Positions 9,524 to 19,008 of a stretch of DNA of 39,472 bases are shown one piece after another; position 1 is the stretch's first letter; each line of letters starts with the position of its first letter. The notes under the pieces are model-generated. The model saw only the letters and a list, made by a program, of their open reading frames with translations, searched no databases and was not told the DNA's origin. The DNA lies in NCBI GenBank assembly GCA_028876395.1, contig JAGWRX010000051.1, forward strand, positions 1 to 39,472. Direction: 5' to 3'. The DNA is from Acidobacteriota bacterium. Its GTDB lineage: Bacteria; Acidobacteriota; Terriglobia; Terriglobales; Acidobacteriaceae. The position numbers were made by a program, and so were the translations under genes.

Positions 9524-10138
9524 CTATGCCCGCTGCGGGAACAGTTGCCGCCAGCGCAGGAAGTACTCGGCCGCGACCAGCGTAACCACCATACAGCCCC
9601 AGTTGACAAGCACGACGGAGTCCATGCCCCGGCGCGCCAGAGCAGGAATCGCCATCAACACACGGCCTTCCAGGAAAATCAGCAGAATGCCGTAGCTGCG
9701 CACCATCCACTCACGATGTGCCGCGAAGTCGCGGCGCCGCACGCAGGCATAGGCGGCCAGGGTGAACAGCAGCAATGTGCCGGCCTGAACCGTGGTGAAG
9801 ACGATCAGAAACCATGGACTGACGATGAACGCCATCCAGACCGCGTCGGGCGCGAGGATAAGCGTCGCAATGATGTACAGCTTGCCGCAGTTGCGATGAA
9901 TCCGGGGGTGGCGGCTCCGCAGCCTCGTCGAAAACTGCAGCGCTCCGAGAATGAGCGCTATTGCGCCGCCAACTCCGTGCGGTATGAGTTGCCAGCGGAT
10001 CGGATTGAAGAACGTCCACGCCGGCGAGCGCGCATCGAGAATGAATCGCTCGTTGTGCCAGAGAACGAAGAGGAGCGCAACTCCGAAAACCCCGAAAAAC
10101 AATCGCTTCCCGAGGCCTCCATGATTACGTCGCACCAT
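9524..10138 (-). CDS. DUF2306-family multi-helix membrane protein
   Basis: The 204-residue integral membrane protein has about five or six helices. Two family landmarks are visible: HPRIHRNCGKLY (a basic HRxxGxxY motif in the middle) and AHREWMVRSYG (the HRxWMxRSY motif after the fourth helix), which are typical of DUF2306. The conserved histidines and arginines at the membrane face could bind a cofactor such as haem, but function is unknown for the family. It has no obvious operon partner; ftcD ends 59 bp upstream on the same strand side. Confidence 0.75.
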   Translation of the reverse strand: MVRRNHGGLGKRLFFGVFGVALLFVLWHNERFILDARSPAWTFFNPIRWQLIPHGVGGAIALILGALQFSTRLRSRHPRIHRNCGKLYIIATLILAPDAVWMAFIVSPWFLIVFTTVQAGTLLLFTLAAYACVRRRDFAAHREWMVRSYGILLIFLEGRVLMAIPALARRGMDSVVLVNWGCMVVTLVAAEYFLRWRQLFPQRA

Positions 10139-10197
10139 GATAGGGCAGATTCTATCTCAGGCTGCGCTGGCAGGCTATATGATTCGCGCGCGTTCCA

Positions 10198-11694
10198 TCA
10201 GCCCTTCGCTCTCAGTTCGTCTGCACGCTTCCGCGTCTCGTTCACAAAGGCCTCGTCTTCCGGCAGCTCCGTCTTGATCGAGTCGAGATTGATCGCCACA
10301 TTTGCCAGCGCGCCTTCCAGAGCCGCCTTTGCCAGCGCGATCGCCGTCGTCAGATCGGAGATCATGTTCGGATTGCTGATTGCCCTGAGCCCGGCGGCAA
10401 TCCGCGCAACCTCCACCGCTCCTTCAGCCACGCCCAAAGGCACGCTGGTCGCATGCCGCAGCGCCGCATTGATCGCCTGTCCGCCATCAGGAGCTTCCTT
10501 CGCGGACTTATAAGCCTTCATCACAACGTTGTACGACTCGGCATCGGCGTCGATGGCCGACTTCAGTTCCTCGCGAAGCCGCGCGAGCCTTGCGATGGCT
10601 TCGCTCAACTGGCTCTCGAACTGCGCATACGCCTTCTTGCCGCGCGACATGGACGCAACCATTCCCGCCAGCCCCGCTGCCATTGCGCCACTGGCTGCGG
10701 CTGCGCTGCCGCCTCCGGGAGTCGCGGTCGGCGCAGCCAGTTGCTCAATAAACGGTTCGACCCCGGCGCGCAGGCCGCCCACCGCCATCTTGCCGCTCAT
10801 CACCGCGGCCAGGCGATTCTCCAGGATGAGCGAGGAGTCGAAGTTCTCCACCTGCAGGAACCACTCTGCGGCCTGCTCCAGCGCCAGCTTGGGAATCAGC
10901 CCGACGATCTCGCTCGAAACCGGAACAGCGCCGTAGCGCGCCGCTTCCCGCTTCACGAATTCAAATACGCGATGAATCGGCGTCTGCTCGAAGTCGGTCA
11001 GGTTCATTGAGACCTGCGCCATGCCACGCACCAGGAACCCCGCGCCCTTCACAAAGCGCAGCCCGCCCGAGGAATAGCGCACGGCCTTGGCAATCTTCTT
11101 CGCGATGTCCACATCAGCCGTATTCAGGAACACGTTGTACGCGATCAAGGCCTTGCGCGCGCCCACCACCGTCGCTCCGGCCGTCGGATGCACGCGCGGC
11201 TCGCCAAAGTCAGGCCTTCGCGCGGGGCTTGTCGCAATCTCGTCGCGAATCCCCTCAAACTGCCCCCGGCGGACGTTCTCCAGGTTCTGCCGTTCCGGCG
11301 TCGTCGCGGCTGCCTCGTAAAGATAGACCGGAATCTCGAAGCGCTTCGCGATCTCGGCTCCCACGTGCCGGGCCATGGCGACGCAGTCTTCCAGCGTCAC
11401 GCCGTCAATCGGAATGAAGGGAATCACATCGGCTGCACCCATGCGCGGGTGCGCGCCCTGGTGCTGGGTCAGGTCTATCAGCTCCGCCGCCTTGCCCACG
11501 CCGCGAATCGCCGCTTCCTGAATGGCTTCGCGGTCGCCCACCAGCGTAATCACGCAGCGGTTGTGGTCGGAGTCCATCTCCCGGTCCAGGAGATACACGC
11601 CGGGAATCTTCATGGCTTCAACGATCGCATCGACCTTGCCTGCGTCGCGGCCCTCTGAGAAATTGGGAACGCATTCAACTAAAGTGTTCGGCAC
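10198..11694 (-). CDS. ftcD: Bifunctional glutamate formimidoyltransferase / formimidoyl-THF cyclodeaminase
   Basis: The 498-residue fusion uses formiminoglutamate from histidine breakdown. The transferase half (about 1-300; LVECVPNFSEGRD at the start, HQGAHPRMGAADVIPF) moves the formimino group to tetrahydrofolate. The C-terminal cyclodeaminase half (about 315-490; LAAPTATPGGGSAAAASGAMAA) releases ammonia and gives 5,10-methenyl-THF. The fused form is like the vertebrate enzyme and is found in several bacteria. The start is GTG at 11692-11694, fixed by the family's invariant N terminus. No Shine-Dalgarno is seen, while TATCCT lies about 8 bases upstream, so a leaderless transcript is possible. 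It is divergent from hutU across 227 bp, which fits a shared histidine-responsive control region. Confidence 0.95.
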   Translation of the reverse strand: MPNTLVECVPNFSEGRDAGKVDAIVEAMKIPGVYLLDREMDSDHNRCVITLVGDREAIQEAAIRGVGKAAELIDLTQHQGAHPRMGAADVIPFIPIDGVTLEDCVAMARHVGAEIAKRFEIPVYLYEAAATTPERQNLENVRRGQFEGIRDEIATSPARRPDFGEPRVHPTAGATVVGARKALIAYNVFLNTADVDIAKKIAKAVRYSSGGLRFVKGAGFLVRGMAQVSMNLTDFEQTPIHRVFEFVKREAARYGAVPVSSEIVGLIPKLALEQAAEWFLQVENFDSSLILENRLAAVMSGKMAVGGLRAGVEPFIEQLAAPTATPGGGSAAAASGAMAAGLAGMVASMSRGKKAYAQFESQLSEAIARLARLREELKSAIDADAESYNVVMKAYKSAKEAPDGGQAINAALRHATSVPLGVAEGAVEVARIAAGLRAISNPNMISDLTTAIALAKAALEGALANVAINLDSIKTELPEDEAFVNETRKRADELRAKG

Positions 11695-11921
11695 GCGAAG
11701 AAGGATAAACGATGAGCGGCTCGATGCCGCGATGGACTCTCTCAGGTTCCGGGGTTTTCTCCGTGGAATCGGCCCTCAAAAACCCGAATCAAAGAGGATT
11801 CAATTTTTGTGGCATGAAATGGCCTGTGATTATGGCTTAATCAGGCAGGTATTCGCGGGTACTATCCTGAATAGCGACTTTTGGGGATTGGGATACGTCG
11901 CCTCGCCCGTCAGGAGGGACA

Positions 11922-13604
<1,683 letters not shown>

Positions 13605-13606
13605 TC

Positions 13607-14857
13607 ATGTCCGAAACCCTTGCGGTCCTCAATATCGGGCAGTTGGTTACATTGGCGGGCCCGGCGAGTCCCCGCGTCGGAAGCGAGTTGCGCGAGACCG
13701 GCCTGATTCAGGACGCCGCGATGCTCATTGAAGACGGCCGTGTGGCCGCGGTGGGAACCTACGCTGACCTCCGCCCGCAGATTCCGCCTGTGTCCACGGT
13801 GATTGACGCAGGCGGATGCTGCATCACTCCCGGATTTGTCGACGCGCACACGCACCTGGTCTTTGCGGGCAACCGCGCCGCCGAGTTCGAGCAGCGCATT
13901 GCCGGGGCCACATATCAGCAGATTGCCGCTGCCGGCGGAGGCATTCTGCGCACCATGCAGCTCACCCGCAGAGCCGGCGAGGACGAGTTGCTCAGCATCG
14001 CGCGCCGCCACCGCAACTGGATGCTGCGCACCGGCACCACAACCATTGAAGCCAAGTCAGGCTACGGCCTCGATCGCGATACCGAACTGCGCATCCTCCG
14101 TGTCCTCGCCCGCCTCAATGAAGAAGGACCGTGCACCATTGTGCCCACGCTGCTTGCCGCGCACACCATTCCGCCGGAATATGCCGGCCGGCGCGACGAG
14201 TATGTGCGCTGGATTGCAGAACAGCTGATCCCGGAAGTCGCCGCCGCCCGTCTGGCGCGCTACTGCGACGCTTTCTGCGACGAGCACGCCTTCACCCTGG
14301 AAGAAACGCGCACCGTCTTGATCGCGGCTCAGAACCACGGCATGAAGCTGCGCCTGCACGCTGAACAGTTCCAGCCAGGGACGGGGGCGGCGCTGGCAGC
14401 CTCTCTGGCTGCGGTCACGGCCGACCACCTTGAAGCGGTCACGGATCAGACCCTCATCAGGCTGTGCGCCGGCAAAGTACAGCCCGTGCTGCTGCCGGGC
14501 TCGGTCTTTTCGTTGAATCGCAGCGACTACCCGCCCGCGCGAGCCATGATCCAGCGCGAACTCGCAATTGTGCTCGCCACGGACTTCAACCCCGGCTCGT
14601 CGCCCATCACATCGATGCCGTTCATCATGTCGCTGGCCTGTCTCAAGATGGGTCTGTCGCCCGCCGAAGCGCTTAACGCCGCCACCATCAACGCCGCGCA
14701 CAGCCTGGAACTGGGCGCCCGCGTCGGCTCGCTGGAAACCGGCAAGCAGGCGGACTTCCTGATTCACGAGTTCACCGATTATCGCGAGCTCGCCTACTTC
14801 ATTGCATCGCCCGCGCGCCCGCGCGTCTTTATCGCCGGAGAAGAAGCCACAGCATGA
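13607..14857 (+). CDS. hutI: Imidazolonepropionase
   Basis: The 416-residue amidohydrolase opens the imidazolone ring to formiminoglutamate, third step of the hut pathway and the supplier of FtcD substrate. The metal-binding HTHLVFAGNRAAEF has His81 and His83. AKSGYGL, the HAEQF histidine, DHLE and the ATDFNPGSSP aspartate follow in family order. GAGAGC at the end of hutU serves as a weak ribosome-binding site. Histidine ammonia-lyase (hutH), the first enzyme, is not in this window. The 3' end overlaps a possible 33-codon ORF on the other strand. Confidence 0.96.
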   Translation: MSETLAVLNIGQLVTLAGPASPRVGSELRETGLIQDAAMLIEDGRVAAVGTYADLRPQIPPVSTVIDAGGCCITPGFVDAHTHLVFAGNRAAEFEQRIAGATYQQIAAAGGGILRTMQLTRRAGEDELLSIARRHRNWMLRTGTTTIEAKSGYGLDRDTELRILRVLARLNEEGPCTIVPTLLAAHTIPPEYAGRRDEYVRWIAEQLIPEVAAARLARYCDAFCDEHAFTLEETRTVLIAAQNHGMKLRLHAEQFQPGTGAALAASLAAVTADHLEAVTDQTLIRLCAGKVQPVLLPGSVFSLNRSDYPPARAMIQRELAIVLATDFNPGSSPITSMPFIMSLACLKMGLSPAEALNAATINAAHSLELGARVGSLETGKQADFLIHEFTDYRELAYFIASPARPRVFIAGEEATA

Positions 14858-14930
14858 ACGGCGCGACCAAACCCAACAGGATCGCACCCATCCAGCAAGC
14901 GTGAGACTGCGTGATTGACCTGGCCTTCAT
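14829..14930 (-). CDS. Possible 33-residue single-pass membrane peptide coupled to the permease
   Basis: The ATG at 14928-14930 overlaps the permease stop TGA (14927-14929) as ATGA, the arrangement typical of translational coupling. The frame runs 33 codons to TAA at 14829-14831. It starts with a short polar, basic N terminus (MKARSITQSHACW), then a ~16-residue hydrophobic stretch (GAILLGLVAPFMLWLLL), and ends in two arginines. This is the layout of a small single-span transporter accessory peptide. It overlaps the last 29 bases of hutI antisense. Length is short enough to be chance, so the call rests on the overlap and the hydrophobic segment. Confidence 0.45.
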   Translation of the reverse strand: MKARSITQSHACWMGAILLGLVAPFMLWLLLRR

Positions 14931-16333
14931 CTGCCACGCTGACGCCGCGCCCTGCGCTTCTCGACGAGAAACACCGCGATGCCCGCGCCAACAAGCAGCG
15001 CGCATCCCCCCACGACCTTCAGCACGGCCAGGGGCTTATTCACTTCGTCCTCCGGCGGAATCGTCGAAAGGATGATCGTCAGCAGTGTGCTGACGAGCCC
15101 GATGGAGGCAAGCGCGATGGCCACCAGCCTTCCACCGGGCACGCGCCGAACCTCCGGTCCCGCTGGCTCGCCTTGCAAACGGATCATAGCGGCAAAAAGA
15201 AACAGGTAGGGAAGAAAGTAGGAGATGACGCCCATGCTGACCAGCACGTCATAGGCGCCGCGCACGCTGGTGCCGGCCTGGCTCAATAGCGCCGCGCCAA
15301 TGCCGGCCAGTCCATAAGCGGCGATCGACACCCACGGCGTGCGGTAGCGCGGATGGATGCGGCCAAAGGCCGACGGCAGATAGTGATCAATCCCCGCGAC
15401 AAACGGCAGGCGTGACGTGGACGATAGATACGCCGCCGCTCCGCCCACGGCATTCAGGCCCACGAAGAGTGCAAGCGGCGCCAGCAGCCACTCCATTCCA
15501 AGGTGCGTCGTCAGCATGCGGATGCCGTTGACAAAACCGTCCGGCCCGCCCACCGCCTCGCTCGGAAGCGTCACCAGCAGCGCCGTCGTTCCTGCAATGT
15601 AGCCAATGGCAAGAATGCTGCCGCCCAGCAGAATAGCCAAAGGAATCACGCGCCGCGGATTCTGGATCTCGCCGCCCATCGCCGAGCCCGCTTCTACGCC
15701 GCTGAAGGCAAAAAACACGCTCGACCAGAAGACTGCATTCCGCATCGTCCAGTGCGGCATCAGGTTCGATGCCGTGAAGTGCGTCGCCGATCCGAAGCGC
15801 AGATACGACACCGTGGCCAGCACCACCAGCACAGAAAGCGGCAACAGACTGCCCAGGGCGCTCACGTTGTTCAACCATTTGCCTGCATTCACGCCGCGGA
15901 TGTTGAGCAGCGTGATGATTGCCAGCCAGATTACGGCAAACGCGACGTAGTAGAGCGGGCTGGCCCGCAGCGCCAACCCATGCGCTCCAAAGGCAAACAG
16001 CGTTGACGCCGCGCCAAAGTAGAGTACGCCTGCAAAGTAGGGCAGGTTGCTCGTCCAGTATGTCCAGGCAGCGATGAACGCCGAAGAATCGCCAAACGCC
16101 TCGCGCGTCCAGACGTAGATGCCGCCCTCATCCGGGTGGCGCGACGAAAGCTCCATCACGCAGGCGGCAAGAGGAATGAAGAAGCAGACCAGCGCCGCAA
16201 TCCAGATCACCAAAATGCTTGGCCCGGCCGCCGCCGCAGTCGCGGCCCAGCGCACGCTCAATCCGCTCACCACGTAGAAAAGGAGGAGGTCGCCGAAGCG
16301 AATACCCCGCTTAAGTTCGTGAGTGGAGGGCAT
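14927..16333 (-). CDS. APC superfamily amino acid permease
   Basis: The 468-residue protein has about 12 predicted membrane helices and the amino acid-polyamine-organocation fold. The first helix carries a GLLLFYVVSGLSVRW-like start. AWTYWTSNLPYFAG, FFAFSGVEAGSAMGGEIQNPRRVIPLA (helix 6 region, very typical of APC members) and LSSTSRLPFVAGIDHYLPSAFGRIHPRYRTPW follow. It resembles the glutamate/GABA-antiporter branch. Position next to the hut genes suggests import of histidine, urocanate or glutamate, but this is context only. The C terminus is cytosolic and basic. Its stop is overlapped by a possible small membrane peptide. Confidence 0.88.
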   Translation of the reverse strand: MPSTHELKRGIRFGDLLLFYVVSGLSVRWAATAAAAGPSILVIWIAALVCFFIPLAACVMELSSRHPDEGGIYVWTREAFGDSSAFIAAWTYWTSNLPYFAGVLYFGAASTLFAFGAHGLALRASPLYYVAFAVIWLAIITLLNIRGVNAGKWLNNVSALGSLLPLSVLVVLATVSYLRFGSATHFTASNLMPHWTMRNAVFWSSVFFAFSGVEAGSAMGGEIQNPRRVIPLAILLGGSILAIGYIAGTTALLVTLPSEAVGGPDGFVNGIRMLTTHLGMEWLLAPLALFVGLNAVGGAAAYLSSTSRLPFVAGIDHYLPSAFGRIHPRYRTPWVSIAAYGLAGIGAALLSQAGTSVRGAYDVLVSMGVISYFLPYLFLFAAMIRLQGEPAGPEVRRVPGGRLVAIALASIGLVSTLLTIILSTIPPEDEVNKPLAVLKVVGGCALLVGAGIAVFLVEKRRARRQRGR

Positions 16334-16545
16334 CTACGGCGGAGAATACCAGAGTCGCCTAGGCGGGAGAAGTCAAATCTTGCCCAGGTCCTTGAGCACT
16401 GCCATCGCTGCATTGCAGCACAATTGAAAGCCCCGGCCACCAATGCTGTGTTACCGGTCACGCATCGAACCCGGGATCGGCTTGTTAAGATGGTTGGCGG
16501 AACTTGAGACGCGCGCCACAGACGTGGTCCTGCGAGGAGACCCAA

Positions 16546-17055
16546 ATGCCCGAGACTGCTTCCACCTCACCCCATAACAAAATCATGGTTCCCATCGACT
16601 TCAGCCCGTCATCCCATGCCGCGCTCGACGCCGCCGCCGAGCTTGCGCAGCGCTTTGGCGCGGAGATCTTTCTGTTGCACGTGATCCCGGCATTCCCCAA
16701 TGTTTCCATCCCCGATTCCATTACCGAGGCCGCGATCATTGAGAAGGCAAAGAAGGAAGCTGATGCGCGCTTCGCCGTTTCCGAGGCCGCTCTCGGCGCC
16801 AGGGGAATCAAAGTAACCTCCAGCGTTGAAGTAGCGAACGACGTTGCCGGCTCGATTCTTGAGGCGATTGATCGCGAAAAAGCCGATCTCATCGTTATCA
16901 CCACCCATGGCCTTTCCGGCTGGTATCCGCAGGTCTTCGGGTCGATTACTGAGAAGATTGTCCGCCTCGCGCAGTGCCCGCTTCTGCTGCTGCGCACGCC
17001 CAAGCCCGAGAGCAGCGCCAAGGTTCCCTTTGGCCGCTCAATGGAGTGGTGGTAG
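16546..17055 (+). CDS. Universal stress protein (UspA family)
   Basis: The 169-residue single-domain protein starts MPETASTSPHNKIMVPIDFSPSSHAALDAA, the usual first strand and helix of Usp folds. It ends with ITTHGLSGWYPQVFGSITEKIVRLAQCPLLLLR. The ATP-binding signature reads T-2x-G-9x-GS instead of G-2x-G-9x-GS, so binding may be kept but is not certain. The ATG at 16546 is preferred over an upstream TTG at 16504 because GAGGAGA lies 5 bases before it. Usp proteins are soluble stress-response factors of varied role. It is monocistronic and ends in a bidirectional terminator. Confidence 0.92.
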   Translation: MPETASTSPHNKIMVPIDFSPSSHAALDAAAELAQRFGAEIFLLHVIPAFPNVSIPDSITEAAIIEKAKKEADARFAVSEAALGARGIKVTSSVEVANDVAGSILEAIDREKADLIVITTHGLSGWYPQVFGSITEKIVRLAQCPLLLLRTPKPESSAKVPFGRSMEWW

Positions 17056-17080
17056 TTCATCTCCGCAGGCGCATCAAAAC

Positions 17081-17113
17081 GAAAAGCCCAACGGCCGCGC
17101 CGCTGGGCTTTTC
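17081..17113. terminator. Bidirectional Rho-independent terminator
   Basis: A perfect 10-bp stem GAAAAGCCCA/TGGGCTTTTC with an additional inner CGGC/GCCG pairing sits between the convergent stress-protein gene (stop at 17055) and the first VWA gene (stop at 17141). The A-rich left arm and T-rich right arm let it work on both strands. Confidence 0.85.
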
Positions 17114-17140
17114 ACTTCCATTGGGCTTCATTTCCTGCAG

Positions 17141-18922
17141 CTATGGCCTCACGTCCAGTTGGAACTCCGTGCTCCCGGTGTGTCCGGTGCTGGGGTCCAC
17201 AAGTCCTGCGCGCAGGTGGACCACCCCGGCGGGCACGTCCAGCGATTGCTTCATCGGCAGCCCGTTCTTCATCAGTTCGGAGTACTGCGCGGCCGTCAGG
17301 TTCAGCGGCAGAATGGCGTAGACGTTGTTCAGTATCCTGCCGTCTGCGTCATACGCGTAGATCGTCGCATCCACCTCACCGCGCTCCATGCCGTTGCCTG
17401 CCGGCGTGAACTGGATGCTGTTCGCATCCACATTCCAGTGAAAGTCATACCGCACCAGCGGCCCCTTCAGATTGGCTGCATTGTTCCCCAGCAGCCCTGA
17501 TGGTTTCGCAGGATCGGGCTGTTGCATTGCCTGCCTTACCCTCACGCGGAAGGGAATCTGCGTCGCGTCCGGCGCGCCTCGCTGCATCGCCGCGCGAAGC
17601 GGGTTGGTGTACATCACAGCCGTCCGCTGCGCCGTCCCTGCCGGGTTGTCGGCGTAATACCCGCGGCGGTATTCCAGTTTCACACCCGGATCGCTCACCT
17701 TCACCTGCACCTGCCGCAGGTTGCCGTCATAGGTCTTGTCCTTCGGAGAGTAGGCAATCGTGTAATAGTTCTCGCCGATTGCTTCCACCTTGGCCACCGC
17801 TTCTGACAGGCCATTGGTGTTGTAGAGAGCTCGTCCGCCTGTCGCATTGGCCAGGTTCGACATCGTCATATGCTCTCCGGCCAGGTTCATCTGCGTGTCC
17901 ATCATCTGGTTTGCAAACGCAGTCCCGCGCATCCCGCCCGCATCATCCGCGCCAAACCCCGAGGCCACCACCATGCCCTGCGCGTCCATCGGGTAGACAG
18001 AGATCCGCCCCGTGGTCATCTCGTTGGCCAGGTCCTTCAGCGCCTGGTCAAAGTCGCTGCGGCCCGTCACCGTTGTCACCAGCGAGAAATCCGGATTGAT
18101 CACCCAGGGCACCGTCCCCGCAAACCAGATAAGGCTCTTGCGCCCCGGTATATCGGCCAGATAAGCCGTCAGCGCATTCAGCGCATCCAGCGTGTAATTC
18201 ACGCGCATCTCCATGCCCAGGCTGGTCGACTCGTTGGCAAAACGGTTCAGGCTGGCGCGCACGCTTCCCACGTTACGGGAAAAGGCCATCTGCGCGGCGG
18301 CATGGCCCATGGGATCAGGAGCTGCCGCCATCAGGCCGCCCCGTGTGAGCGTCGGAACCTCCGGGTACGCCTTGCCATCCAGCGCCGCCCGCAGCACCGC
18401 CGGGTCGCTCGTGAATCCCTGGATCAGTTGCAGGTTGTCGCCCAGCGTAAAAATGGCCATCTGGCTTCCCGCCGGAAGATGCTTCAGATAATCGATCACC
18501 TGCGCGCGCACATAGGACTGCTGGTCTGGGTTCGTGTTCAGCGCGTCCAGCAGCAGCACCATCAGCGGGCCATTTGCGGGAACCTGCGTCACATTGGTGT
18601 AAACATCGGCTGGCAGTTCCGGCTGCTGCGGCGCTGGCTTTGCCGCTGCCTCGCCGGGGCCGTGCTCCTCAAAGTAGGCGATATCCTGCGGCACGCCGTT
18701 CTCGAAGACCTGAAACTGGCCCTCTTTCAGCGCCTTCACCGGATGGCCGTGCTTGTCATTCACCACCACATCGATGATGACGTTGCTCACGTTCTGCTTC
18801 AGGGTGATCGTGCCCTGAGTGGTATCCGGCCCCGTTGCCTGGCCGCCGCTCGCGGCAGACTGCGCCATGGCCAACGGCGCCGTCACCAGCAGCGCAACTG
18901 CAAATGCACTTGTTCGCATCAC
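17141..18922 (-). CDS. Secreted VWFA-related Acidobacterial domain protein
   Basis: The 593-residue protein has a signal peptide (MMRTSAFAVALLVTAPLAMAQ). A beta-rich entry segment follows (TLKQNVSNVIIDVVVNDKHG ... GQFQVFENGVPQDIAYFEEH), which is the hallmark of the VWFA-related family nearly restricted to Acidobacteriota. Next is a von Willebrand A-like domain (about 120-420). The metal-site motif, normally DxSxS, reads DALNT, so metal binding may be altered. The C-terminal ~150 residues (YRRGYYADNP onwards) form another beta-rich module. The function is unknown; adhesion or envelope interaction is the usual guess. It follows the larger VWA gene with an 86-bp gap and shares its domain, pointing to an old tandem duplication. 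Confidence 0.88.
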   Translation of the reverse strand: MMRTSAFAVALLVTAPLAMAQSAASGGQATGPDTTQGTITLKQNVSNVIIDVVVNDKHGHPVKALKEGQFQVFENGVPQDIAYFEEHGPGEAAAKPAPQQPELPADVYTNVTQVPANGPLMVLLLDALNTNPDQQSYVRAQVIDYLKHLPAGSQMAIFTLGDNLQLIQGFTSDPAVLRAALDGKAYPEVPTLTRGGLMAAAPDPMGHAAAQMAFSRNVGSVRASLNRFANESTSLGMEMRVNYTLDALNALTAYLADIPGRKSLIWFAGTVPWVINPDFSLVTTVTGRSDFDQALKDLANEMTTGRISVYPMDAQGMVVASGFGADDAGGMRGTAFANQMMDTQMNLAGEHMTMSNLANATGGRALYNTNGLSEAVAKVEAIGENYYTIAYSPKDKTYDGNLRQVQVKVSDPGVKLEYRRGYYADNPAGTAQRTAVMYTNPLRAAMQRGAPDATQIPFRVRVRQAMQQPDPAKPSGLLGNNAANLKGPLVRYDFHWNVDANSIQFTPAGNGMERGEVDATIYAYDADGRILNNVYAILPLNLTAAQYSELMKNGLPMKQSLDVPAGVVHLRAGLVDPSTGHTGSTEFQLDVRP

Positions 18923-19008
18923 CCGATTCTCCTCGCCGCAGGCCGGTCATGCAAGGCCCTGCACTGCGCCCCCTCAACCTTGCGCCGTACGCCGAGGTCG
19001 CGTCTCGC

